Positions 24,431-32,411 of a DNA stretch of 64,000 nt are shown in pieces; within the stretch, counting starts at the first letter, position 1, and the number at the start of each line of letters is the position of its first letter. The notes below the pieces were generated by a model. It had not been told where the DNA came from. It did not search any database and saw nothing but the letters and a program-made list of their open reading frames with translations. Origin of the DNA: Erysipelotrichaceae bacterium (GTDB lineage: Bacteria > Bacillota_I > Bacilli_A > Erysipelotrichales > Erysipelotrichaceae); NCBI GenBank assembly GCA_029101345.1, contig JAQXQU010000017.1, forward strand, positions 1-64,000, written 5' to 3'. A program made the translations under genes and the position numbers.

Positions 24431-27282
24431 AACCTAGGATGATGGGAGACAAGAATCCTCGTAAGAAGATTATCGCCTTAGGTAAAAAGATCACCGATGT
24501 AGCTGTTCACAAATTGACAGGCATTACATCAAATGACCCAGAATACTGGGGTTTAGCAGAAATAATCACTGATGAAATGGCTGATGTCGCATTGGCGATG
24601 AAAATGAGAACCCCATACACTATCAATGAATTGATGTCCTTATGCCATAAGAAGGAAGAGGAGAAGGAATCATTCCAGAAGCTCCTGGATGAAATGTCAT
24701 ATATTGGCATTCTTGAATATGATTATGGCTATCATTATGACCATAATGGCAGAACTGCTCCTCAGTCTGAAAGAAGATATATTCTGCCAATGTTTGTTCC
24801 AGGCTCAGCTGAACTTTTCAATATGGAAGAGGATCCTGTAACTGGCATCAACAACCGAATTATTGATCATCCTGAAGTCTGTTCCTTCTTTGAAAGAATG
24901 ACTTTCATACCGCTTGATGGCATTACCCAGATGGTGCCACCTGGTGGTTCTGGCATTGGCATGCATGTCATCCCAGTTGAAAAAGCCATTGAAATGAACA
25001 ATGAAAGCATGGACATTGAACACCTTTCCTACTGGTTAAAGAAATATGAAGGACATATTGGCGTTGGCCAGTGCTCATGCCGTGCATCAAGAGCAGTCCT
25101 AGGTGAGGGTGTTGCGGATGACAAGGAATCATGGTGTATTGGTGTTGGTGATTTTGCCGACTATTGCCGTGAAACTGGCAAGGGCCATGACATTACTGTT
25201 GAAGAAGCTTTGGCAATCCTCAAGAGAGCTGAAGATAATGGCTTTGTTCACCAGATTACCAATATTGATGGTGAAAACAAGATCTTTGGCATTTGTAACT
25301 GCAATGTCAATATCTGTAATGCCCTAAGAACTTCCCAGCTTTTCAATACTCCTAATATGTCTGCTTCCGCTTATACTGCAGAAGTAACACCAGAGAACTG
25401 TGTGGCTTGTGGTGGCTGTGTTGAACACTGTCCAGCCGGAGCTGTCAAATTAGGTCAGAAACTCTGTACAAAGAATGGTCCAGTTGTTTATCCACGCCAT
25501 GAACTTCCTGACAATGTGAAGTGGGGCAAGGACAAATATGACGAGGATTATCGTGATAACAATCGTATCAACTGCTATACAACCGGTACTGCGCCATGTA
25601 AGACAGCTTGTCCTGCCCATGTCGCTGTTCAGGGCTATCTCAAGATGGCTAAGGAAGGCAGATATCGTGATGCCTTGGCTTTGATCAAGAAGGAAAATCC
25701 ATTCCCAGCTATCTGTGGCCGTGTTTGTAACAAGCGTTGTGAAGATGCATGCACTAGAGGAACAATTGACAAGGCTGTCTCAATTGATGCGGTCAAGAAG
25801 TTTGTTGCCGATCTTGATCTCAATTCTGAAACCAGATATGTCCCAGAAGTCGTTATGGCTGTATCTCCTGCAAGACTTCATCCAATTGACCACTGGTCAC
25901 AGAAGATTGCCATCATTGGTGCTGGTCCTGCCGGCATGTCCTGTGCATATTATCTTGCTACAATTGGCTATAAGCCAACAGTCTTTGAAAAGCATGAAAA
26001 GCCAGGTGGCATGATGGTATATGGCATTCCATCCTACAAGCTTGAAAAGGATGTTGTTGAAGCGGAAATCGATGTCTTAAGAGAATTGGGCGTTGAATTC
26101 AGATGCGGTGTTGAAGTTGGCAAGGATGTCACTCTTGATGATCTGCGCAAGGAAGGCTTTGAAGCATTCTACTTGGCTATTGGCTGTTCAGCTGGCCGTC
26201 GTCCAAATGTACCAAATGATGATGCAGAAGGAACATATACAGCTATTGAATATCTAGCTGAAGCAAATACCGGCAAGAAGCGCTTTGAAGGAAAGGTAGT
26301 TGTTGTCGGTGGTGGCAATGTCGCTGTCGATGCTGCTAGAGTATCCAAGAGAAGTGGCGCAAGCGAAGTGACAATGCTTTGTCTTGAAAATGAAGAGGAA
26401 ATGCCAGCCTCCAAGCAGGAACAGAGGGAATCCAAGGAAGATGGTGTCAAGATCATGAATTCCTGGGGTCCAAAGGAAGTGCTGGTTGAAGATGGCAAAG
26501 TCAAGGGCATTGTCTTCAAGAAGTGCCTGGCAGTCAAGAATGCTGAAGGAAGATTTGCACCAACTTATGATGAAAATGAGACTATCACTATTGAATGTGA
26601 TCGTGTCATCTTCGCTGTTGGCCAGGCTACAGTCTGGGGTGACCTTTTGAAAAATGAAAAGGTTGAATTCCAGGGACCAAGAATTGTCGCTGATCCTCTG
26701 ACATATCAGACTGGTCAGCCAGATATCTTTGTGGGTGGTGACTTATATACTGGTCCGAAGTTTGTCATTGATGCAATCGCAGCTGGCCATCAGGCTGCTG
26801 AATCACTCCATCGCTTTGTTCATCCAAATGCTTCCATGACTATTGGCCGCAATAGAAGACAATATATTGAACTTGATAAGAACAATATTGAAGTTGGTGG
26901 CTATGATACAGCTGATCGTCAGGAAAGCGCAGTCAATGAAGCGATTGACAAGATGGGCTTTGAAGATAACAGTCTGAACTTGACAGAAGAACAGGTCAAG
27001 ATTGAAACCAATCGTTGCTTAAGCTGTGGTGCTTCTGTTGTTGACCCTAACAAGTGCATCGGCTGTGGTGTTTGTACAACCAAGTGTGAATTTGATGCTA
27101 TCCATCTCTACCGTACTCATCCAGAACGTTCGCAGATGGTTGTAGCTGAAGACAAATTCAAATATATCATTCCTTATCAGCTCAAGAGAATGGGTCGCAT
27201 TCTGACAGGCTATAGGAGCAAGGAAGAAAAGGAACACGAGAAGAAATATCAGGAATTCTTGCAAAAGAATGGTACCAGATAA
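24406..27282 (+). CDS. Multi-cluster Fe-S flavoprotein, GltD-like NAD(P)H oxidoreductase
   Basis: A protein of about 958 residues. The N-terminal 200 residues are helical with no known motif. A Cys-rich region (QCSC near 220, WC, CNCNVNIC near 310) leads to a ferredoxin-type CVACGGCVEHCP (about 330). A GltD-like Fe-S segment follows (APCKTACP near 397; ICGRVCNKRCEDAC near 435), then the FAD site GAGPAG (about 505), the NAD(P) site VVGGGNVAVDAA (about 635) and a C-terminal CIGCGVCTTKC (about 884). It probably passes electrons between NAD(P)H and an unidentified partner. The start is uncertain: AAGGAG lies 14 bases upstream. hypB and hypA flank it with overlaps. Confidence 0.85.
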   Translation: MPGMYPKVKPRMMGDKNPRKKIIALGKKITDVAVHKLTGITSNDPEYWGLAEIITDEMADVALAMKMRTPYTINELMSLCHKKEEEKESFQKLLDEMSYIGILEYDYGYHYDHNGRTAPQSERRYILPMFVPGSAELFNMEEDPVTGINNRIIDHPEVCSFFERMTFIPLDGITQMVPPGGSGIGMHVIPVEKAIEMNNESMDIEHLSYWLKKYEGHIGVGQCSCRASRAVLGEGVADDKESWCIGVGDFADYCRETGKGHDITVEEALAILKRAEDNGFVHQITNIDGENKIFGICNCNVNICNALRTSQLFNTPNMSASAYTAEVTPENCVACGGCVEHCPAGAVKLGQKLCTKNGPVVYPRHELPDNVKWGKDKYDEDYRDNNRINCYTTGTAPCKTACPAHVAVQGYLKMAKEGRYRDALALIKKENPFPAICGRVCNKRCEDACTRGTIDKAVSIDAVKKFVADLDLNSETRYVPEVVMAVSPARLHPIDHWSQKIAIIGAGPAGMSCAYYLATIGYKPTVFEKHEKPGGMMVYGIPSYKLEKDVVEAEIDVLRELGVEFRCGVEVGKDVTLDDLRKEGFEAFYLAIGCSAGRRPNVPNDDAEGTYTAIEYLAEANTGKKRFEGKVVVVGGGNVAVDAARVSKRSGASEVTMLCLENEEEMPASKQEQRESKEDGVKIMNSWGPKEVLVEDGKVKGIVFKKCLAVKNAEGRFAPTYDENETITIECDRVIFAVGQATVWGDLLKNEKVEFQGPRIVADPLTYQTGQPDIFVGGDLYTGPKFVIDAIAAGHQAAESLHRFVHPNASMTIGRNRRQYIELDKNNIEVGGYDTADRQESAVNEAIDKMGFEDNSLNLTEEQVKIETNRCLSCGASVVDPNKCIGCGVCTTKCEFDAIHLYRTHPERSQMVVAEDKFKYIIPYQLKRMGRILTGYRSKEEKEHEKKYQEFLQKNGTR

Positions 27283-27626
27283 TGCATGAGCTCGGAGTTG
27301 TCTTTTCGGTTATTGATAATGTCAAAAGAGTTGCCAAGGAGAATGAGGCTAATCATATCAATCGGGTGACTTTGCAGATTGGCGAAGTATCAACAGTCAT
27401 TCCCAAGTATCTTGAAGATGTCTGGAAATGGGCAATTACCAAGCATGAGATGCTGACCGATTGTGAGCTTGTCATCAAAAGAATACCGGCTGTATCCTAT
27501 TGCACCAATTGCTCTCAGGAATTTCGCACAGTTTCTAATGGCAAGATCTGTCCATATTGTGGAAGCGATCAGACCTATCTTAAGCAAGGCAATGAATTTA
27601 TCATCAAGGATATTCAAACATTCTGA
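27282..27626 (+). CDS. hypA: HypA-like nickel metallochaperone
   Basis: A 114-residue protein with the hallmark MHE N terminus (His2 and Glu3 bind nickel) and a zinc site built from Cys74, Cys77, Cys90 and Cys93 (CTNC and CPYC). HypA hands nickel to hydrogenase precursors together with HypB. The start overlaps the stop of the flavoprotein gene by one base, so hypB, the flavoprotein and hypA are one transcript. A strong terminator ends it. Confidence 0.95.
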   Translation: MHELGVVFSVIDNVKRVAKENEANHINRVTLQIGEVSTVIPKYLEDVWKWAITKHEMLTDCELVIKRIPAVSYCTNCSQEFRTVSNGKICPYCGSDQTYLKQGNEFIIKDIQTF

Positions 27627-27629
27627 TAA

Positions 27630-27661
27630 TAAGATCCAGGGTTGAACCCTGGATCTTTTTT
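27630..27661 (+). terminator. Terminator of the hypB-hypA operon
   Basis: AAGATCCAGGGTT pairs with AACCCTGGATCTT with a minimal loop, followed by TTTTTT. Confidence 0.92.
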
Positions 27662-27741
27662 AGTCTTCTGCTTGCGATATTTGTGAAATATATTAAAATT
27701 AAATAGTTCAAAGAAAACGCAGGCTAAAGGGAGTGGAACAA

Positions 27742-27840
27742 TTGTCCATATCCCAATTTGGACTGCATTATTCTATTCTTCGATGTATTGCATCCAACTG
27801 GAGCGAAAGCAAGAGAAAAACAATAATTCGAAGAAAATGA
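27742..27840 (+). CDS. Possible 32-residue leader peptide upstream of coaX
   Basis: A TTG-initiated frame of 32 codons has AAAGGGAG exactly 8 bases upstream and ends 31 bases before the coaX ATG. The product starts MSISQFGLHYS and has a very basic end (SKRKTIIRRK). It lies in the 245-base gap between a strong terminator and coaX, which otherwise holds no recognised element. A leader peptide or a real small protein are both possible; codon content alone does not decide. Confidence 0.25.
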   Translation: MSISQFGLHYSILRCIASNWSESKRKTIIRRK

Positions 27841-27871
27841 TCAAGGACTTTTTGATGGAAAGGAGAAGGTC

Positions 27872-28642
27872 ATGTTACTGACGGTGGATATTGGCAACAC
27901 CAGCATTGGTTTTGGTGTCTTTGATAAGGAAGAGCTCATTGATGATTTCGCTTTGTCTTCAGGCATCCAAAGGACTGCTGATGAATATGGCATGTTACTG
28001 ATTGACATGCTGGAGCGGTCTTCAATGCCAATCAGGATGATTGATGGTGCCATTATCTGCAGCGTCGTACCTAGTCTTACTTCACCTGTGGTTTCATCAA
28101 TTCGCAAGTACCTGAAGCTTGAACCTATGATTCTCTCTCCTGGTGCAAAGACCGGTGTTTCTGTCCGCTATGACAATCCCAAGGAAATCGGCACTGACCG
28201 CATAGCGTTGGCTGCTGGTGGTCTGAATATCTATGGCAGTGGTCTTCTGATCATTGACTTTGATACAGCAACAACCTATGAATATATCGATGAAAAAGGG
28301 ACATATCGCGGTGGATGCATTGCCCCAGGACTCAAGATTTCCATTGATGCCTTATCAGAGAATGCTTCCAAGCTGCCAGCAGTAGAACTAAAGCCCATGC
28401 AATCGGTGATTACATCCGATACTGTTTCTGCTATGCAAGCTGGCATCTACTTCAGCTTTATTGGCAGTGTAGAATATCTGATTGATCGCTTCAGGAAGGA
28501 AATAGGCAAGAGCATTAAGGTCATTGCGACTGGACGTCTTGGCAAAGCTATTGCCAAAAGCACAGAAAAGATTGATATCTATGATGAAAAGCTCATCTAT
28601 CGGGGTCTAAGGATCATTTATGAAAAGAATAAAGGCAAATAG
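27872..28642 (+). CDS. coaX: Type III pantothenate kinase
   Basis: A 256-residue ASKHA-fold kinase: MLLTVDIGNTSIGFGVF carries the phosphate loop, with IGTDRIA at the pantothenate site, LIIDFDTATTYEYID and GGCIAPGLKIS. It catalyses the first step of CoA synthesis and, unlike type I/II kinases, is not inhibited by acyl-CoA. AAAGGAG lies 7 bases before the ATG. The next gene encodes a pantothenate-type ECF S component, so uptake and phosphorylation of the vitamin are coupled in one operon. Confidence 0.95.
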   Translation: MLLTVDIGNTSIGFGVFDKEELIDDFALSSGIQRTADEYGMLLIDMLERSSMPIRMIDGAIICSVVPSLTSPVVSSIRKYLKLEPMILSPGAKTGVSVRYDNPKEIGTDRIALAAGGLNIYGSGLLIIDFDTATTYEYIDEKGTYRGGCIAPGLKISIDALSENASKLPAVELKPMQSVITSDTVSAMQAGIYFSFIGSVEYLIDRFRKEIGKSIKVIATGRLGKAIAKSTEKIDIYDEKLIYRGLRIIYEKNKGK

Positions 28643-28675
28643 CTTCTTTGAACTTCTGAAAAAGGGGTTTGGAAA

Positions 28676-29227
28676 ATGAGAAACGAACGAACAAAAAGAC
28701 TGGTGACAATCTCACTCTTTGTAGCGATTGTTGTTGTCCTTCAGACAGTAGCTACCTTCATTAATTTCGGTGGCTTTCCAATCACGCTTACTTTAGTGCC
28801 TATTATTGTAGCAGGCGCACTATTTGGTCCTGGTGTTGGAGCTTTGTGCGGTACTGCCTTTGGTGTTGTGGTAGCGGTCATGGTTATTACTGGTGCTGAT
28901 CCATCGGGTGCAGGCATGCTGGCACTTCATCCATTCATCACCTTGACTGCCTGTGTTCTAAAAGGCACTTTAGCAGGTCTTGTCTCGGCACTGGCTTATC
29001 ATGGTTTGAAGAACAGAAATCAGACACTAGCCATCTTTGTAGCAGCTGCTCTTGCACCTATTACCAATACAACTACTTTGTTTCTGGTGATCATCATCTG
29101 GTTTGGCGGTACATTCGCTGCTCTGCTTGGTGCTTTGATGTCAGTCAATTTCATCATTGAACTTGTCATCGATATTCTCTTGGCACCTGGACTATTAAGA
29201 GTCATCAACTCTTATGGCAAAAGATAA
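28676..29227 (+). CDS. panT: ECF transporter S component, probably pantothenate-specific
   Basis: A 183-residue integral membrane protein with about six TM helices and the S-component signature: a basic N terminus, a helix ending INFGGFPITLTLVPIIVAGALFGPG, and a Gly-rich loop GALCGTAFG. S components bind vitamins and share the EcfA/EcfT energising module, which is encoded in this window at 32412-34863. The position next to coaX supports pantothenate as ligand, but the pocket cannot be read directly. Confidence 0.85.
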   Translation: MRNERTKRLVTISLFVAIVVVLQTVATFINFGGFPITLTLVPIIVAGALFGPGVGALCGTAFGVVVAVMVITGADPSGAGMLALHPFITLTACVLKGTLAGLVSALAYHGLKNRNQTLAIFVAAALAPITNTTTLFLVIIIWFGGTFAALLGALMSVNFIIELVIDILLAPGLLRVINSYGKR

Positions 29228-29242
29228 GAAAGCAAAATGATA

Positions 29243-29287
29243 AAAAGGGCTGTCTCTAAGCTTATAAAGCAAAGGGACAGCCTTTTG
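29243..29287. terminator. Bidirectional terminator after panT
   Basis: GGCTGTCTC pairs with GGGACAGCC (one G.U) across a 17-base loop, flanked by AAAAA on the left and TTTT on the right, so it can act on both strands. On the minus strand it would end transcripts crossing the GNAT remnant. Confidence 0.75.
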
Positions 29288-29479
29288 TCATTCATGGATG
29301 CAGATGCGGCTAGAGCTCTCATCAAAAGCATTTTTTGCCATTGTACAGAATCTGAAACCATATCTTTCATAAAAGCCGATGTGATCAGTCAAGAGATAGA
29401 CAGGGGTGATGCCATGCTCTTTCAAATCACTGACCACCATCTTCAAGAGCTTTCCGGCAATGCCTTTGCCTTGGATTTA
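29288..29479 (-). pseudogene. C-terminal remnant of a GNAT acetyltransferase
   Basis: On the minus strand a 62-codon open frame, bounded upstream by a TAA stop, encodes the C-terminal half of a GNAT protein: the acetyl-CoA loop reads IQGKGIAGKLLKMVV and a later GFYERYGFRF is the usual GNAT C-terminal signature. It ends at a proper stop beside a terminator. There is no start codon or N-terminal half; the 5-formyl-THF cyclo-ligase stop lies only 19 bases upstream. This is best explained by a deletion that removed the first half of the gene. Confidence 0.75.
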
Positions 29480-29497
29480 TAAATGCATATTCATTCA

Positions 29498-29992
29498 TCA
29501 TTCTTCGGTGATGATCATATCAAGCCTTTGATCGTTTTCATTCACAATTATCTTATCCATTTTCTGACAGGCAAAGCCAACACCAATCCTTCTTGCCCTG
29601 GGACAACTTTTCAGAAAACGGTCATAATAGCCACCACCATGGCCAAGACGATTGTTATTATCATCAAAGCCAACAAGCGGGACCAGTATGGCATCAATGG
29701 CCTCTGCACTGATAATGAGTCCATCTATTGGTTCTTTGATCTGATATTTGCCAGTTTTGAATTCATTGGCCTTGATAAATGCAAGTTCTCTTTCGATAAT
29801 TTTGGGAAAGGCAAAGCGTTCATCATAGAGGCTTGTGATATCTGGTTCATTGGCGAGAGGATAAAAGGCAGCTATGCAGTTATCATTTTCCAACAGCTTC
29901 TTCAGCTTTCTTGCAATCACTTCACTTCTTTTCTCCTTTTCGGTCAGATTTTGAAGCCTTTCCCTGATAACCCTTCTTTGTTCAGATTTCAT
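29498..29992 (-). CDS. 5-formyltetrahydrofolate cyclo-ligase
   Basis: A 164-residue protein: MKSEQRRVIRERLQNL at the N terminus, FPKI in the middle and the ATP/substrate signature LVPLVGFDDNNNRLGHGGGYYDRFL. It converts 5-formyl-THF to 5,10-methenyl-THF using ATP and so salvages a dead-end folate. The ATG overlaps the stop of the upstream nitroreductase gene, indicating co-translation. The length is a little below the usual 180-190 residues. Confidence 0.93.
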   Translation of the reverse strand: MKSEQRRVIRERLQNLTEKEKRSEVIARKLKKLLENDNCIAAFYPLANEPDITSLYDERFAFPKIIERELAFIKANEFKTGKYQIKEPIDGLIISAEAIDAILVPLVGFDDNNNRLGHGGGYYDRFLKSCPRARRIGVGFACQKMDKIIVNENDQRLDMIITEE

Positions 29993-30504
29993 CAGTCAAG
30001 ATAAAAGATCCTATCCTCAAGTCTTGGAGCAGCCTTGGGATATTCGCAATCAGGATAGCCCAAAGCCATATGGCCAATGCCCTCATAATCGCCTTCAAGT
30101 CCGATTTTTTCCATGATCTTCTTTCCAATCGGCATCTTCATTTCCTCATCAGCTCGATGGATCCAGCAAGCGCCTAAGCCCAGTTCATGAGCCTTTAGCA
30201 GCATATTGCCAATTACCAAGGCACCATCATGTCTAGCAGTTGGCCAATCTCTTTTGGCAATAACCAGCATGATGACAGGTGCATTATAGAAAGGATCAAA
30301 GTCCCTGTTCATGATACTGGCATTGGCTTTGGCGATTTCGTCTCTTAGTTCCTTGTTCTTGATGATGATGATCTTGGCCATTTGCCGATTCATGGCTGAA
30401 GGGGCATAAAGGCCTGCTTCAGTGATTTTCCTGATATCTTCATCACTTGGCATCCTGGAGGAATACTTCTTGATGCTTCTTCTTGTCAGCAGTAAATCAG
30501 TCAT
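29992..30504 (-). CDS. Nitroreductase-family flavoprotein
   Basis: A 170-residue protein with RRSIKKYSSRMP (FMN phosphate), GLYAPSAMNRQMAKI and GLGACWIHRADEEM. It belongs to the short NADH-dependent nitroreductase group; the substrate is unknown. AAAGGGAG lies 7 bases before the ATG on the minus strand. It forms an operon with the folate cyclo-ligase through an ATGA overlap. It is only distantly similar to the nitroreductase at 14547-15125, so the two are not a recent duplication. Confidence 0.9.
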   Translation of the reverse strand: MTDLLLTRRSIKKYSSRMPSDEDIRKITEAGLYAPSAMNRQMAKIIIIKNKELRDEIAKANASIMNRDFDPFYNAPVIMLVIAKRDWPTARHDGALVIGNMLLKAHELGLGACWIHRADEEMKMPIGKKIMEKIGLEGDYEGIGHMALGYPDCEYPKAAPRLEDRIFYLD

Positions 30505-30578
30505 ATTTAATCTCCCTTTCTATCTTAAGAGTACAGCAATGGTATTTTATTTTCATGTCTTTTTAGTATCATATTGAT

Positions 30579-30926
30579 ATGAATGTCACAATAACCATTG
30601 AAAACATAGAAGAAAAGGAAATGGAAAAGTATCATCTATATGATATTGAAAAGAAAAATGTTCTTGAATATGAAGACGCTTATGAAGCATCTTGCAAGCT
30701 TTATATTCTAAGCGATGGTGTCATGATCGATCGTAAGGCTGCTAGCCACCATACCAGGTTATCCTTAAGGGCCAAGAGCTATTGCCAGGTTGAAAGTGCT
30801 CAGGGCACATTGATTTTAAATGTGAAACTGCTTGCAATTGATAGAAAGGATGATATTATATCTATTGCGTATAGTGTTGAATCGCAAGAATTTCTATTAT
30901 CAATTAAGTTTTGGGAGAGTATATGA
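30579..30926 (+). CDS. DUF1934 (YwiB-like) beta-barrel protein
   Basis: A 115-residue, mostly beta-strand protein whose RLSLRAKSYCQVESAQGTLILNV segment and closing SIAYSVES strand fit DUF1934, a calycin-like family of unknown function. In Bacillus the family member ywiB sits near argS and rpoE; here rpoE follows with a 4-base overlap, which supports the assignment. There is no ribosome site, and a TATCAT ends 6 bases before the ATG, so the mRNA may be leaderless. Confidence 0.75.
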   Translation: MNVTITIENIEEKEMEKYHLYDIEKKNVLEYEDAYEASCKLYILSDGVMIDRKAASHHTRLSLRAKSYCQVESAQGTLILNVKLLAIDRKDDIISIAYSVESQEFLLSIKFWESI

Positions 30927-31243
30927 GTACTAGATCGATGACTGATATTGCCTATGAATATGTTGGCAAACGCAAAACCAGTGTTCCTTTTGCAAAGATT
31001 TGGGCAGAGGTTGTCAAGACCACTGGCGTATCCAATGACCACATTGCCCAATTCTACTCAGACCTGACACTGGACCCACGATTTGTCTCTATGAAGGATA
31101 ACAAATGGGTTTTAAGGGAAAGGGTAAAATACGAAGATAGTCATATAGATTTATCAGAAATTGAGCTTCTTGATGATGAAGATGAATCAGAAACTGAAGG
31201 TTCAGGCCAGGAAGTGATGTCAACTGAAGAAAGCGACTATTAA
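30923..31243 (+). CDS. rpoE: DNA-directed RNA polymerase delta subunit
   Basis: A 106-residue protein: an N-terminal HARE-HTH domain (SMTDIAYEYVGKRKTSVPFAK, then FYSDLTLDPRFVSM and WVLRERV) and a short acidic tail rich in Glu, Asp and Ser. Delta binds RNA polymerase and speeds recycling and promoter release. The acidic tail (about 30 residues) is shorter than in Bacillus. GGGAG lies 6 bases before the ATG; a TTG four codons earlier overlaps that site. Confidence 0.92.
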   Translation: MSTRSMTDIAYEYVGKRKTSVPFAKIWAEVVKTTGVSNDHIAQFYSDLTLDPRFVSMKDNKWVLRERVKYEDSHIDLSEIELLDDEDESETEGSGQEVMSTEESDY

Positions 31244-31267
31244 TGGCTCAGAAATGAGCCTTTTTCT
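31244..31267 (+). terminator. Terminator of rpoE
   Basis: GGCTCA pairs with TGAGCC around a GAAA loop and is followed by five T residues. Confidence 0.92.
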
Positions 31268-31268
31268 T

Positions 31269-31277
31269 TGGTATAAT
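31269..31277 (+). promoter_or_regulatory. Extended -10 box of the HAD-ispF operon
   Basis: TGGTATAAT; the hexamer ends 7 bases before the ATG at 31285, directly after the rpoE terminator. Confidence 0.65.
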
Positions 31278-31284
31278 GTTTGGG

Positions 31285-31908
31285 ATGAAAAAATACATTA
31301 TCTATGATTTCAATGGCACGGTCCTTGATGATGTCAAGGTTTCATTAGCTGCCATCAATGTTCTATCTAGGAAATATCTTGCTAAGGAAATTGATCTAGC
31401 TGAATATCACAAGTGCTTTACTTTTCCAATCTCTTCTTATTATCAGAATGTAGGGTTTGACTTTTCCCTTAAGCCCTTTGAGGAAATTGGCCTTGAATGG
31501 GTAAAGGAATACAATAGCCGTCGCAGTGAATACGAACTTTTTCCAGGCGTTGTTGATCAGCTTGAAAGCAATCGCCAAAAAGGCAAGAAGAACATTCTGC
31601 TTTCGGCATCTGACCTTGATATGCTTAAGGAACAGCTAAGGGAACTTGGCATCTTTGAACTCTTTGATGAGGTTTTGGGCATTGATAATGTCTTTGCCAA
31701 ATCCAAGCTTCCTATTGCCCTGGGGTTTATCAAGGACAAGAATCCTGATGAATGCGTGATGATTGGCGATACTCTGCACGACCTTGAGGTTGCTAGAGGC
31801 ATGGGTGTTGATTGCATATTGGTAGCCAATGGCCATCAGAGCTATGAATCGTTGAAGAAGGAATATGATAGGGTTGTAAGAGACATCAGGGAGGTCGATT
31901 ATGATTAG
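31285..31908 (+). CDS. HAD-superfamily hydrolase
   Basis: A 207-residue HAD phosphatase of the phosphoglycolate phosphatase type with a helical cap. Motif I is YDFNGTVLDD, motif II LLSASD, and motif IV VMIGDTLHDLEVARG. Motif I normally reads DxDGT; here the second Asp is Asn (DFNGT, residues 8-12), which should affect the acid/base step. The in-frame ATG at 31276 overlaps the -10 box, so the ATG at 31285 is taken. Its stop overlaps ispF by 8 bases. Confidence 0.88.
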   Translation: MKKYIIYDFNGTVLDDVKVSLAAINVLSRKYLAKEIDLAEYHKCFTFPISSYYQNVGFDFSLKPFEEIGLEWVKEYNSRRSEYELFPGVVDQLESNRQKGKKNILLSASDLDMLKEQLRELGIFELFDEVLGIDNVFAKSKLPIALGFIKDKNPDECVMIGDTLHDLEVARGMGVDCILVANGHQSYESLKKEYDRVVRDIREVDYD

Positions 31909-32377
31909 AATTGGTCAATCAAAGGATATCCATCGCTTGACTGAAGGAAGAAAACTGATTATTGGTGGAGTGGAAATTCCTTTTGAAAAGGGGCTATTAG
32001 GGCATAGCGATGCCGATGTTCTTTTGCATGCCATCATTGAAGCTTTGATTGGTGCCATGGGCTTAAAGGATATTGGCACCCATTTCTCTGATAAGGATCC
32101 CAGGTACAAAGGGATTTCTTCCCTTGTCTTGCTTGATAAGACAAGAATGATGCTTGAAGAAAATGGCTATGAAGTTGTCAATGTTGACAGTCTTATCATT
32201 ATAGAAAAGCCGAAGATGGCACCACATCTTGACAAGATGAGAAGCAATATCGCCAAAGGCCTTGGGGTTGATGAAAGCTGTATCAATATCAAGGCAACCT
32301 GTGCTGAAGGCATGGGATTTATTGGCAGGGGTGAAGGAGCGATGGCAGAAGCAGTCTGCTTAATTAAGCACAAATAA
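31901..32377 (+). CDS. ispF: 2-C-methyl-D-erythritol 2,4-cyclodiphosphate synthase
   Basis: A 158-residue protein: IGQSKDIHRL carries the Asp and His zinc ligands, with GGVEIPFEKGLLGHSDADVLLHAI, DIGTHFSD and the C-terminal FIGRGEGAMAEAVCLI. It cyclises CDP-ME2P in the methylerythritol phosphate route to isoprenoids, where ispG (45560-46597) also acts. GGGAGG lies inside the end of the HAD gene, 6 bases before the ATG. Confidence 0.95.
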   Translation: MIRIGQSKDIHRLTEGRKLIIGGVEIPFEKGLLGHSDADVLLHAIIEALIGAMGLKDIGTHFSDKDPRYKGISSLVLLDKTRMMLEENGYEVVNVDSLIIIEKPKMAPHLDKMRSNIAKGLGVDESCINIKATCAEGMGFIGRGEGAMAEAVCLIKHK

Positions 32378-32398
32378 GCAATAATTGCTATTAAAGGG

Positions 32399-32404
32399 TA
32401 TAAT
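32399..32404 (+). promoter_or_regulatory. -10 box of the ECF transporter operon
   Basis: TATAAT ends 7 bases before the ATG at 32412. There is no ribosome site, which predicts a leaderless ecfA1 mRNA. No clear -35 is seen. Confidence 0.55.
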
Positions 32405-32411
32405 AATTGTT

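Noticed and set aside
29237-29482. An 81-codon plus-strand frame after panT
   Set aside because: It begins in the panT terminator hairpin and lies opposite the GNAT remnant, whose translation has real family motifs.
29483-30004. A 173-codon plus-strand frame antisense to the folate cyclo-ligase
   Set aside because: It lies wholly over a clearly recognised gene on the other strand, has no ribosome site, and its product resembles no protein family.
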